Below, piece after piece: positions 8,505 through 16,635 of a DNA stretch of 64,000 bases. A program made the position numbers and the translations under genes. Every line of letters begins with the position of its first letter. Position 1 is the stretch's first letter. The stretch is from Myxococcaceae bacterium (GTDB lineage: Bacteria; Myxococcota; Myxococcia; Myxococcales; Myxococcaceae). Below the pieces are notes generated by a model. It was not told the origin of the DNA. It was given only the letters and a program-made list of their open reading frames with translations, and searched no databases. The stretch lies in contig JADGRA010000050.1 of NCBI GenBank assembly GCA_017881265.1, forward strand, positions 1-64,000, given 5' to 3'.

Positions 8505-9302
8505 ATGAAAATCCTCGTCACCGCGAAGCGGGTCGAAGACCCGGAATCCAAAATCAAGGTCAAGGCGGACGGCTCCGGAATTGTCCAGGAGGGGTTGAAG
8601 TACAAGATGAATCCCTTCGACGAGATTGCCGTGGAGGAGGGCTTGCGCCTGACGGCCAAGCACGGTGGAGAAGTGGTGGTCGTCTCCATCGGCCCCAAGG
8701 ACGTCCAGGAGCAGCTGCGTCATGCCCTGGCGATGGGGGCCGCCCGGGCGGTGTGGGTGAACCATCCGGGCCCGCTCGACCCGATGGGGGCCGCCGGGCT
8801 GCTTCAGAAGGTGGTCGAGAAGGAGAAGCCCGACCTCTGCATCCTGGGCAAGCAGTCCATCGACGACGACCAGGGGCAGACGGGGCAGTACCTGGCGGAG
8901 TGGCTCGGCTGGAGCCAGGGCACCTTCGCCTCCAAGCTGGACTCGCTGGAGAGCGAGGCGGAGAAGGCGAAGGCGCCCGCGATCGAGCTGTCCGCAGACG
9001 GGAAAACCCTCCAGGTGGTGCGCGAGGTGGACAGCGGCCTCGCCACGCTCGCCTGTAGCCTGCCCGCCGTGGTCACCACCGACCTGCGCCTCAACCAGCC
9101 CCGCTACGCGTCGCTGCCGGGCATCATGAAGGCGAAGAACAAGCCCATCGAGGAACTGACTCCCGCCGGTCTGGGCGTGGACGTCGGACTCCAGGTGGAG
9201 GTGCTGCGCATGAGTCCGCCTCCGCCGCGCAAGGCCGGCGTGAAGGTGGGCGACGTCCAGGAGCTGTTTCAGAAGCTGAAGAACGAAGCGAAAGTTCTCT
9301 AG
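8505..9302 (+). CDS. etfB: Electron transfer flavoprotein beta subunit
   Basis: EtfB pairs with EtfA to carry electrons from acyl-CoA dehydrogenases to ETF-quinone oxidoreductase. The 265-residue protein begins MKILVTAKRVEDPESKIKV and contains NPFDEIAVEEGLRL, the expected adenine-nucleotide region, and the recognition-loop region ending in LPGIMKAKNKPIEEL. I start it at the ATG at 8505, which has GAGGAAG seven bases upstream; upstream in-frame codons are not family-like. It is 20 bases upstream of etfA, so the two form an operon. Context with the Liv importer and the thiolase-like protein fits branched-chain amino acid or fatty acid oxidation. Confidence 0.95.
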   Translation: MKILVTAKRVEDPESKIKVKADGSGIVQEGLKYKMNPFDEIAVEEGLRLTAKHGGEVVVVSIGPKDVQEQLRHALAMGAARAVWVNHPGPLDPMGAAGLLQKVVEKEKPDLCILGKQSIDDDQGQTGQYLAEWLGWSQGTFASKLDSLESEAEKAKAPAIELSADGKTLQVVREVDSGLATLACSLPAVVTTDLRLNQPRYASLPGIMKAKNKPIEELTPAGLGVDVGLQVEVLRMSPPPPRKAGVKVGDVQELFQKLKNEAKVL

Positions 9303-9322
9303 ACCCCGGGGAGCCAAGCGCC

Positions 9323-10291
9323 ATGTCCATCGTCCTCATCGTCGCAGAGCGCCAGCCAGACGGGCAGTTGCGCAAGGCCACCCTTCACGCGGCGGCCGCG
9401 GGCGCGGACCTTGCCGCCAAGGCCGGGGCCGAGCTGCACTTGGCCATCCTCGCCGAAGACCCTGCACCGCTGGCCGAGCGGCTGAAGGACTGCGGCGCCA
9501 AGGTCATCCACACCCTGGCCTCACCGTCCTTCGCCCATTACCTGGCCGAGACGTATGCACCAGCCGTCGCGGAGCTGGCGAAAAGCGTCGGGGCGAGCTT
9601 TGTCGGTGCCGCTGCCACCGCGCAGGGCCGTGACCTGCTTCCCCGCGTCGCTGCGCGCCTGCGCGCCGCCATGGCCTCGGATGTCGTCGGCTTCTCCGGC
9701 GCCGGGACGGACATCGTCTTCACCCGGCCGATGTGGGCCGGCGCTGTCATCTCCGACGTCAAGCTGAAGACGGCCATCAAGGCGTTCACCATCCGGGCCA
9801 CGGAGTTCCCGGCCGCCCCGGCGGGGAAGGCGCCGGCCGAGGTGACGGCCTTCTCGGCGCCCGCGGCACCGGCGAGCCCCACCCGCTTCGTCGACTTCAA
9901 GGAAGTGAAGAGCGCTCGGCCGGAGCTTACCGAGGCCCGCATTGTCGTGTCCGGCGGGCGCGGGACCAAGGGGGACTTCAAGGAAGTCGAGGCGCTGGCC
10001 GATGAGCTTGGCGCCGCTGTGGGCGCCTCACGCGCTGCGTGTGACGCCGGTTGGGTCCCCAACGACTGGCAGGTGGGCCAGACCGGCAAGGTGGTGGCGC
10101 CCCAACTGTACGTGGCCGCCGGCATCTCCGGCGCCATTCAACACCTGGCGGGCATGAAGGGCAGCAAGGTGATTGTGGCCATCAACAAGGACCCGGAGGC
10201 CCCCATCTTCCAGGTGGCGGACTACGGAATCGTCGGAGACCTCTTCAAAGTTCTCCCGGAGTTGCGGGCCGCCATCCACGGCGCCAAGTAG
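9323..10291 (+). CDS. etfA: Electron transfer flavoprotein alpha subunit
   Basis: EtfA is the FAD-binding subunit of the ETF heterodimer. This 322-residue protein has an N-terminal alpha/beta domain beginning MSIVLIVAERQPDGQLRKAT. Its C-terminal FAD domain has ARIVVSGGRG, then AACDAGWVPNDWQVGQTGK, and the signature LYVAAGISGAIQHLAGMK followed by VIVAINKDPEAPIFQVADYG. Length and motifs are normal. It follows etfB by 20 bases and precedes an MBL hydrolase by 20 bases, so all three may be co-transcribed. Confidence 0.96.
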   Translation: MSIVLIVAERQPDGQLRKATLHAAAAGADLAAKAGAELHLAILAEDPAPLAERLKDCGAKVIHTLASPSFAHYLAETYAPAVAELAKSVGASFVGAAATAQGRDLLPRVAARLRAAMASDVVGFSGAGTDIVFTRPMWAGAVISDVKLKTAIKAFTIRATEFPAAPAGKAPAEVTAFSAPAAPASPTRFVDFKEVKSARPELTEARIVVSGGRGTKGDFKEVEALADELGAAVGASRAACDAGWVPNDWQVGQTGKVVAPQLYVAAGISGAIQHLAGMKGSKVIVAINKDPEAPIFQVADYGIVGDLFKVLPELRAAIHGAK

Positions 10292-10311
10292 CCCGCGTCC
10301 GTTCCCAAGGC

Positions 10312-11322
10312 ATGCCAGCTCCCTCCTCCAGCGACGCCCTCCTCGCCTCGCTGGGCATCAGCCGCATTGCCCTGCCGGTGCCGTTTGCCGACGCTGGCGG
10401 GCCGGTCAACGTCTATGCGCTGGAGGACGACGGGGGCTGGGCGCTCTTCGATTGCGGCATCGGCACCGAGGAGGGCGAGGCGGCCCTGCGGGCGGGCGCT
10501 GCGGAACGTTCCATCGACTTGCGCCGCTGCACGCGCCTCTTCGTCAGCCATGGGCACGTGGACCACTATGGCCTGGCGCAGACGCTCTCGGAGGAGAGTG
10601 GGGCCCGCGTCTTCATCCATCCCGCCGACGCACCTAAGGCCGTCGGGCCGGATGGCTGGGACGGCCGGGCGCACCTGTACCGGGCCTTCCTTCTGCGCGC
10701 GGGCGTTCCCGCGGAACAGCTCGAGCGGCTGGCCGCCATGGGCCGCTTCACCGGCAAGTACAGCCGCCGCGTGGACCCGGAGCGGGCCCTTCCCCTGGCC
10801 GACGGGCAGCGGCTGCGCTTCGCCCGCTTCGAGGCCGAGGTGCTGCATCTGCCGGGGCATACCCCGGGGCTGGTGTGCCTCTTCGACGCCGAGCATGGCG
10901 TCCTCTTCGCCGATGACCACATTCTGGCCCGCACCTCTCCCAACCCCTTCCTCGAATTGGTGGGCGAGCAGCCACTGCGGACCCGCCGGGCCCTGGTCCA
11001 CTACTTCGCCTCCATCCGTCGCGTCCTGACGCTGCCGGTGGAGTGGGTGCTGCCCGGGCACGGGGAGCCTTTCCAGGACGTCCGTCCCTTGCTGGAACGT
11101 CTCTTTGGCTTCTACGCCCGCCGCCAGGACAAGCTGCTGGCCGCGATGGACGGCGGCGCCGACACCGCCTACGCGTTGACGCAGTCCCTCTTCGGGGCGC
11201 ACGACGGCCCGCGCCTCTACCTCACCCTGTCGGAGGTGGTGGGAAACCTCGAGGTGATGGAGGACGCGGGCCGCGTCAAAAGAGGCGAGGTGGACGGCCT
11301 CGAGCGCTGGGCGCGGGCGTAG
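10312..11322 (+). CDS. MBL-fold metallo-hydrolase, probable thioesterase or glyoxalase II-like
   Basis: A 336-residue metallo-beta-lactamase fold protein. The zinc motif HGHVDHYG runs from His80 to Gly87 (H80, H82, D84, H85), with LPGHTPG and FADDHILART further on and a last ligand region in VLPGHGEPF. The C-terminal 80 residues form a helical extension of the type seen in MBL enzymes that act on CoA or glutathione thioesters. I start at the ATG at 10312, 20 bases after etfA. Position in an etf run makes an acyl-CoA-related hydrolysis attractive, but the substrate is not readable from the sequence. Confidence 0.85.
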   Translation: MPAPSSSDALLASLGISRIALPVPFADAGGPVNVYALEDDGGWALFDCGIGTEEGEAALRAGAAERSIDLRRCTRLFVSHGHVDHYGLAQTLSEESGARVFIHPADAPKAVGPDGWDGRAHLYRAFLLRAGVPAEQLERLAAMGRFTGKYSRRVDPERALPLADGQRLRFARFEAEVLHLPGHTPGLVCLFDAEHGVLFADDHILARTSPNPFLELVGEQPLRTRRALVHYFASIRRVLTLPVEWVLPGHGEPFQDVRPLLERLFGFYARRQDKLLAAMDGGADTAYALTQSLFGAHDGPRLYLTLSEVVGNLEVMEDAGRVKRGEVDGLERWARA

Positions 11323-11410
11323 CCGCACCTGGGACGGTGACAACGCTGCTTTATTGGGGCGCTGCCCCCTTGCAGGGCCGGCGCTTCTCGGGGGAGAACG
11401 CGCGCCGCCC

Positions 11411-12502
11411 ATGACGTCCGCGCCCTCCGCCCTTCCGCGTTTCCGCTGGCGCTCGCTCGACGGGGCCTTCCTGCTGCTGCTCTTGTTCGTCCCGGCGGCC
11501 CTCCTCTCGGGCCACTTCAACGGCGGGGTGGCCACCTTCTTTCTGGCGGCGCTGGCCATCGTCCCGCTCGCCCACTGGATGGGAGTCAGCACCGAGGCCA
11601 TCGCCCACCGGGTGGGGGCAGGGCTGGGGGGGCTTTTGAATGCCACCTTCGGCAATGCGGCCGAGTTGATTATTGCCCTGGTGGCGCTGCGGGCAGGCCA
11701 GACGGCGGTGGTGAAGGCGTCCATCACCGGCAGCATCATCTGCAACCTCTTGCTGGTGCTGGGCGCGGCCGTCTTCGCCGGCGGACTGCGGCGCGAGCGC
11801 CAGGTCTTCAACGCCACCGCGGTGATGTCCGGGGTGGCCCTCATGTACCTGGCGGTGACGGGCCTGGTCATCCCCAACCTCTTCCACTTGGCGCTCGGCG
11901 AGGCTGCCTCGCCGCTCATGCGGCGACTCTCCCTCGCCGTCTCGGTGGTGCTGCTCATCCTCTACGCGCTGTCCCTCCTCTTCTCCCTCAAGACGCACGC
12001 CCGCCTCTTCGAGGGCGAGGACAAGCGCGGCGAGGAGCCGCGCTGGACCGTGCGACAGGCGGTGGCGGTCCTCGGGGCCGCCACCTTGGGCACCGTGGCG
12101 GTGGCGGAAGTGCTGGTGCGGGGGCTGGAGCCGGCCACCGTGGCCTGGGGCCTGACGCCGACATTCGTCGGCGTCGTCGTCATCGCGGTGGTGGCCAATG
12201 CCGCCGAGCACTCCACCGCGGTGCTGATGGCGCTGCGTGACCGGGTGGAGGTCGCCTTCTCCATCTGCCTGGAATCCAGCAAGCAGATTGCCCTCCTCGT
12301 CGCGCCGCTGCTGGTGCTGGTGTCCGGACCGCTCGGTCACCCGTTGACGCTGGAGTTCTCGCGGATTGAGGTACTGGCACTGGGCATCTCCATTGGGGCC
12401 ACCACCATCATCGCGCTGGACGGCGAGTCCAACTGGCTCGAGGGGGCGATGCTGCTCGGCGTCTACGCGCTGCTCGCCATCGTCTTCTTCTTCGTCCCGT
12501 GA
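11411..12502 (+). CDS. Ca2+/H+ antiporter (CAX/ChaA-type CaCA family)
   Basis: An inner-membrane cation/proton exchanger of 363 residues with about eleven hydrophobic helices. The two inverted alpha repeats of the CaCA superfamily are clear: GLLNATFGNAAELIIALVAL around residue 80 and VIAVVANAAEHSTAVLMAL around 265, each with the acidic residue (Glu85, Glu266) that binds the cation. A polar loop around residues 198-212 separates the halves. I use the ATG at 11411; a GGGGGAG sits about 13 bases upstream. Its stop codon overlaps the GTG start of the next gene (GTGA). Expected role is calcium efflux or homeostasis. Confidence 0.92.
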   Translation: MTSAPSALPRFRWRSLDGAFLLLLLFVPAALLSGHFNGGVATFFLAALAIVPLAHWMGVSTEAIAHRVGAGLGGLLNATFGNAAELIIALVALRAGQTAVVKASITGSIICNLLLVLGAAVFAGGLRRERQVFNATAVMSGVALMYLAVTGLVIPNLFHLALGEAASPLMRRLSLAVSVVLLILYALSLLFSLKTHARLFEGEDKRGEEPRWTVRQAVAVLGAATLGTVAVAEVLVRGLEPATVAWGLTPTFVGVVVIAVVANAAEHSTAVLMALRDRVEVAFSICLESSKQIALLVAPLLVLVSGPLGHPLTLEFSRIEVLALGISIGATTIIALDGESNWLEGAMLLGVYALLAIVFFFVP

Positions 12503-13425
12503 CCAACCCAGCTGCCATCGACACCCGCCGCGCGGACGCGGTGCTGGTGGCCATCACCGCCTTCTGGGGCATCACCTTCGTGGTGGTGAAGGACGCCGTC
12601 GTCCTGGCAGACCCTTTCAGCTTTCTGGCGCTTCGCTTCCTGGTGGGGGCCCTGCTGCTCAGCCTCGTCTTCTGGCGGGGCATCCGCAGCCGCACGCTCC
12701 TGCGGGCCGGCGTCGGCCTCGGGATGCTGCTCTTCGTCGGCTTTGCCGCGCAGACGTCCGGCCTGCAATTCACCACGCCGTCCCGGAGTGCCTTCCTCAC
12801 CGGCCTGTCGGTTCTCCTCGTCCCGTTTCTCTCCATCGCCGTCCACCGCCGTCGCCCGCCCCCGGCCAGCCTCCTCGGTGTGGCACTCGCGGTGTGCGGG
12901 CTGTGGGCGCTCGCCGGCGGCACGGCGCTGGGCGTGACGGCCGGCCTGACCAAGGGGGACCAGCTGACGCTGCTGTGCGCGCTGGCCTTCGCCCTACAAA
13001 TGACGCTGCTCGAGCGGCTGGCCCGGCTGCATGCCTCGGGTCCCCTGGTGGCGGTGCAGCTGTGGACGGTGGCGGCACTGGCCGTTGTGGCGGCGCTGGC
13101 CCTGGGCCCGCGGGTGCAGCCCACCGCGGGACTGTGGGGCGCCGTCTTGCTGACCGGCGTCGGCGGCAGCGCGCTCGCGCTTTTGCTTCAGGCGTGGGCC
13201 CAGGCGCGCACCACGGCGGTGCGGGCGGCGCTGGTGTACGCGCTCGAGCCGGTGTTTGCGACGGCCTACTCGGTGGCGCTCGGCCGGGAGCGGCTTGGCC
13301 AGCGCGAGCTCCTCGGCGGTTGTCTCATCCTCGCCGGCGTCCTCGTCTCGGAGCTGGGGCCCCTGGGCTGGAGCCGGGCGCAGCGCGTCCTCGGCCTGCC
13401 CCGGCGTCGGCCCGGCCCTGTATAG
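12499..13425 (+). CDS. DMT-superfamily permease (EamA family)
   Basis: An inner-membrane metabolite exporter-type protein of 308 residues with ten predicted helices in two EamA repeats. Typical features are AITAFWGITFVVVKDAV near the N-terminus, ALRFLVGALLLSL, and the second repeat closing with ARTTAVRAALVYALEPVFA and LGGCLILAGVLVSELGP. The start is a GTG at 12499 that overlaps the stop of the antiporter gene by 4 bases, which implies translational coupling. The transported compound is unknown. Confidence 0.9.
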   Translation: MTNPAAIDTRRADAVLVAITAFWGITFVVVKDAVVLADPFSFLALRFLVGALLLSLVFWRGIRSRTLLRAGVGLGMLLFVGFAAQTSGLQFTTPSRSAFLTGLSVLLVPFLSIAVHRRRPPPASLLGVALAVCGLWALAGGTALGVTAGLTKGDQLTLLCALAFALQMTLLERLARLHASGPLVAVQLWTVAALAVVAALALGPRVQPTAGLWGAVLLTGVGGSALALLLQAWAQARTTAVRAALVYALEPVFATAYSVALGRERLGQRELLGGCLILAGVLVSELGPLGWSRAQRVLGLPRRRPGPV

Positions 13426-13455
13426 AGTTTTGGAGGGAGTCCCGAAGAGAGACGA

Positions 13456-14430
13456 ATGGCGGTCGAGTTGCGACGTGGCGGGCTACACCTTTCGGGCACC
13501 GTGCTCGCCCTGGACGCACGCCGCAAAGGAGAGCTCAGCTTCGTCAGCCACGCCCATGCCGACCACATCGCCCGCCATGACCGAGTCATCGCCACCGCCC
13601 CGACGCTGCGGCTGATGGCCCACCGGCTGGGTGCCCTGGACGGGCCGCTCAGCGCGCCCTACAACCGGCCCTTCGCGCTCGGGCCTCTGACGCTGGAGCT
13701 GCTGCCGGCGGGCCACATCCTCGGCTCGGCGCAGCTGCGCGTCACCCGGCCCGACGGACGGCGAATTGTCTACACGGGAGACCTCAACCTCGTCCCGGCC
13801 CTCACCGCCGAGCCGGCCCAGGTCGCGGCCTGCGACACCCTCGTCATCGAGTCCACCTTCGGCCACCCGCGTTACGCATTCCCCGAGCGCACCATCGTCC
13901 TGCAGCAAGTGGAGGCCTGGGTGCGCGCCGCCTTGGAGCGCGGGGCGACCCCGGTGCTGCTCGGCTACGCCGTGGGGAAAGCGCAGGAAGTCATCTGCTC
14001 GCTCACCCGGTCTGGCCACGCGGTGGTGGCGCATTCGAGCATCTGCGACATCGCGGAGCTGTACCGCGAATTCGGCGTGGAGGTGGGGCCGGTCCGCCGC
14101 TTCGACAACACCGTCAAGGCGGGGGAAGTGGCCGTCTTTCCACCGCACGCCTGGCGCTTCCAGCGCTTGCAACGGCCCTGGCCGCGCGAGACGGCGGTAC
14201 TGACTGGCTGGGCCATGGACGCCGGGACGGCCCGCCGCTACGGCGCCGACGTGGCCTTCCCGGTGTCGGACCACGCCGACTGCGCAGCCCTGGTGCAATA
14301 CGCCTGTGCCACCGGGGCCCGCGAGGTGGTGACGCACCATGGGTTTGCGCGCGAATTGGCCCAGGCGCTCTCGGCGGCGGGCCTCGACGCGCGCGTACTG
14401 GGGAAGCCAAAACAGCTCTCGCTTTTTTGA
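13456..14430 (+). CDS. MBL-fold exonuclease, ligase-associated (LdaE-like) type
   Basis: A 324-residue protein of the beta-CASP-like MBL nuclease branch. The N-terminus has FVSHAHADHIARH (H32, H34, D36, H37), followed by LPAGHILGSAQLRV, VYTGDLNLVPA and LVIESTFGHPRYAF, a pattern shared with DNA ligase-associated exonucleases and RNA 3'-end processing factors. The C-terminal domain has FPVSDHADCAALVQYA and VTHHGFA. The last five residues are QLSLF (320-324), an exact match to the bacterial sliding-clamp-binding consensus. No ligase or helicase gene is beside it in the window. The ATG at 13456 follows an AGAGAGACG ribosome site. Confidence 0.82.
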   Translation: MAVELRRGGLHLSGTVLALDARRKGELSFVSHAHADHIARHDRVIATAPTLRLMAHRLGALDGPLSAPYNRPFALGPLTLELLPAGHILGSAQLRVTRPDGRRIVYTGDLNLVPALTAEPAQVAACDTLVIESTFGHPRYAFPERTIVLQQVEAWVRAALERGATPVLLGYAVGKAQEVICSLTRSGHAVVAHSSICDIAELYREFGVEVGPVRRFDNTVKAGEVAVFPPHAWRFQRLQRPWPRETAVLTGWAMDAGTARRYGADVAFPVSDHADCAALVQYACATGAREVVTHHGFARELAQALSAAGLDARVLGKPKQLSLF

Positions 14431-14615
14431 GACGTCGCGTTTCGCTGTTCTTTCTGCTCTGCGCGCGGCTGACTTTCACTCGCACTCGCGCGCGATGTTC
14501 TCAGCAGCGTGGCCGCTGACAGCGAGCCAGACTTCCTGTACGGTGCCAAGCCTTACACGCGCGCGCCTTCTGCGGGCCCGCGCAAATCTCGCCACGCGGC
14601 GAGGGGGGATTCACC

Positions 14616-14945
14616 ATGCGAAGGCTTCTCGTGCTGGCCGGGCTGTGCGCTATGGCGGTGGGATGTGGCAGCAGCAACGGTAACCCGGTGGATGCCTGCA
14701 ACAATGCGGCAAGCACCATCTGCAACAAGCTCTCTTCCTGTGGCAGTCTCAACGGAACGACTGTCGCTCAATGCATCACGCAGGTGGAGGCTGCGGCGAC
14801 CTGCTCCACCCGCACCTGCCCCGCTGGGACGTCTTTCGACAGCAACGCGGCGAGCACGTGCATCAACGACGTCAACGGCGCATCGTGCGCTAGTATCTCG
14901 GGTGGCAACGCTCCGGCCAGTTGCAACGTGGCCTTTTGCCACTAG
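14616..14945 (+). CDS. Small Cys-rich lipoprotein
   Basis: A 109-residue secreted lipoprotein of unknown function. The signal peptide ends in AMAVGC, a usable lipobox with Cys17 as the lipidated residue. The mature part then carries ten more cysteines (in DAC, TIC, SSC, AQC, ATC, RTC, STC, two ASC and FC contexts), an even number that would allow five disulfides. The AGGGGGG ribosome site sits seven bases upstream of the ATG. Such Cys-rich lipoproteins are common in myxobacteria. It has its own promoter region and no clear operon partner. Confidence 0.8.
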   Translation: MRRLLVLAGLCAMAVGCGSSNGNPVDACNNAASTICNKLSSCGSLNGTTVAQCITQVEAAATCSTRTCPAGTSFDSNAASTCINDVNGASCASISGGNAPASCNVAFCH

Positions 14946-15027
14946 CCTCGTGCTGAGGCGGACACGGCGGCAGGGGGGGCCAGACACCTCCGCCCCGCTG
15001 TCGATTCCGACCGATGGGCACCCACCC

Positions 15028-15046
15028 CGGGGCGCAGGTTGCCCCG
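15028..15046 (+). terminator. Possible terminator hairpin after the Cys-rich lipoprotein gene
   Basis: CGGGGC (15028-15033) and GCCCCG (15041-15046) pair with a 7-base loop, about 80 bases beyond the stop. There is no run of T after it. It lies in the gap between two convergent genes, where termination is expected. Confidence 0.25.
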
Positions 15047-15149
15047 ATTGGACCGCGGGGTCAGGGAAGGTTCGCGTCGGAGGGACGCCTGGCCAGGGCT
15101 GTACCCAGAGCCCTCGCCTACCTTCGCCCGGGTGCCGGAGGCGGACCCC

Positions 15150-16598
15150 TCACGCGTCCGGTGACTGGACGATGAGCTTCTCCTTGCCGCAGACGGCGCA
15201 GCGCAGGTGGATGAAGAGGTCCCCTTCGCTGTCCTCGGGCACCGTGCCGGGTGTGACGCCCAGCTCGGCCTGGGCCAATTCTGGCACCCGGTTCGGAACG
15301 TCCTCGGCGTGCAGCGTCTCGAGCGTCAGCATCTCCCGGTCGTGGCACTCGCGGAACTCCGCCCCCTGCAGCCACGCCGGCTCGGTGGCGGGCGGAAGCC
15401 GGCCCAGCTGCTCCAGGTGGGTGGCCGCCTCGGCCAGGTAGGCCAGCCGCCGCAGGCGGGCTTCCTCAGGCAGCCCGGCGAAGGCCGAGAAGGCCTCGGC
15501 CAGGAGGTCCCGGCGGTCCCCGACGCTGAGGGCCACCAAGTCGAGCGCCGCCTCGGAGGCGTCCACCGCCTCCTCCCAGTTGTTGTCCGGGTTGAAGCCG
15601 GCCTCCAGCAGGGCCGAGAACAGCTGCGTCGCTGCCAGCCGGCGGCGCACCTCCCCGTGGGCCTCCTCGAGGTCGCGGGGCAGGCGCAGCTCCCACAGCG
15701 CCCCTGCCACCCGGGGGTCCACCGCCCCGGTGAAGTCATCCACCTCGAGGTCAGCCCGCAGCGCGCCCTTCAGGACGCTGGCCGCCGAGAAGCGGAAGAG
15801 GGGCTCCACCCCCACCTCGCGTAGGTACATGACGCCGAAGGCGGCGTCCTTGCTTCCCAGGCGCAGCGCGGCCTGGGCGCGCGTGACGCCATCCGGGTCG
15901 GTGATGGGGCGGCTTCCTTCCAGGCGCGTCTTGACCGCCTCGCGCAGAAGGGACTCCAGCCCGGCGCCTGGCACCAGCCGCGTCGGCAGCGGCGGCCGCA
16001 GCCCGGGCGTGTCCAGCACCCAGGGCAAGGGGCCTCCCAGCCGCTTGAGACCCCGGAAGAGAAGCGTTCCCGGCGGGTCCTGGGGCGTGAAGGGCGGCAT
16101 CTCATCGGCGCCGGAGAGGCTCAGCTCATTGGCCTGCCGCTGCTCCCGGGTGAAGGAGGTGATGCCCTGCGCCGGCGGGGGCGGAGGCGGGGGCGGCTCC
16201 TCGCCGTCCAGGCCGACCACCCGGTCCATGTCCACTTCTTCGAATTCCAGGGCGTCCAGCCCGATGGCCCCGGCGAAGTCGCAGCGCAACAGCTTCAGCC
16301 GCTCGAAGGTGGCGCCTTCGAGGTTGGCCCCCCGGAAGTCACAATCCTGGAGGCGCCCGCCGTGGAAGTAGGCGCCCGAGAGGTCCGACTCCCGGAAGGT
16401 GACCTTGGAGAGGTCGCAGCGGTCCCACTCGGAACCGACCAACACCAGCCCGGACAGGTCGGCGTTAGCAGAGAAGAGGTTTTCGAAGGTGGCGCCCGTG
16501 TGGTCGGTGCCGACCTTGCCGCTCTTGCGCAGTTTGTTCCACTCAGTGGAACCGCTCTTGAGGAGGTCTTCGATGGTCATGGCCTTCGGCATATACAC
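15150..16598 (-). CDS. Pentapeptide-repeat protein with a large unknown C-terminal domain
   Basis: A 482-residue protein in three parts. Residues about 30-110 form a pentapeptide-repeat solenoid, visible as TGATFENLFSANADLSGLVL and FRESDLSGAYFHGGRLQDCD. A linker with an eight-proline run lies around 134-142. The remaining 330 residues are a helical region I do not recognise; it ends with an HLRCAVCGKEKL segment that has one CxxC pair. There is no signal peptide, so it is probably cytoplasmic. The true start may be ATG 16598, 16592 or 16580 (MTIEDLL); a GAAGG lies close before the last. It is divergent from the pseudouridine synthase across 37 bases. Pentapeptide solenoids act as scaffolds or DNA mimics; no specific role can be assigned. 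Confidence 0.78.
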   Translation of the reverse strand: MYMPKAMTIEDLLKSGSTEWNKLRKSGKVGTDHTGATFENLFSANADLSGLVLVGSEWDRCDLSKVTFRESDLSGAYFHGGRLQDCDFRGANLEGATFERLKLLRCDFAGAIGLDALEFEEVDMDRVVGLDGEEPPPPPPPPAQGITSFTREQRQANELSLSGADEMPPFTPQDPPGTLLFRGLKRLGGPLPWVLDTPGLRPPLPTRLVPGAGLESLLREAVKTRLEGSRPITDPDGVTRAQAALRLGSKDAAFGVMYLREVGVEPLFRFSAASVLKGALRADLEVDDFTGAVDPRVAGALWELRLPRDLEEAHGEVRRRLAATQLFSALLEAGFNPDNNWEEAVDASEAALDLVALSVGDRRDLLAEAFSAFAGLPEEARLRRLAYLAEAATHLEQLGRLPPATEPAWLQGAEFRECHDREMLTLETLHAEDVPNRVPELAQAELGVTPGTVPEDSEGDLFIHLRCAVCGKEKLIVQSPDA

Positions 16599-16607
16599 AG
16601 CAGTTTA

Positions 16608-16628
16608 GCGGTGTGGTTCCATCACCGC
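16608..16628. promoter_or_regulatory. Inverted repeat within the 37-base divergent gap
   Basis: GCGGTG (16608-16613) and CACCGC (16623-16628) form 6-base arms with a 9-base spacer, centred between the pentapeptide-repeat gene and the pseudouridine synthase gene. The gap is so short that any protein bound here would affect both genes. This is a pattern only. Confidence 0.25.
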
Positions 16629-16635
16629 GCTCTAA

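Noticed and set aside
10222..11958. A 578-codon minus-strand frame over the MBL hydrolase and antiporter genes
   Set aside because: Antisense shadow; its Arg/Ser/Ala-rich translation has no domain character.
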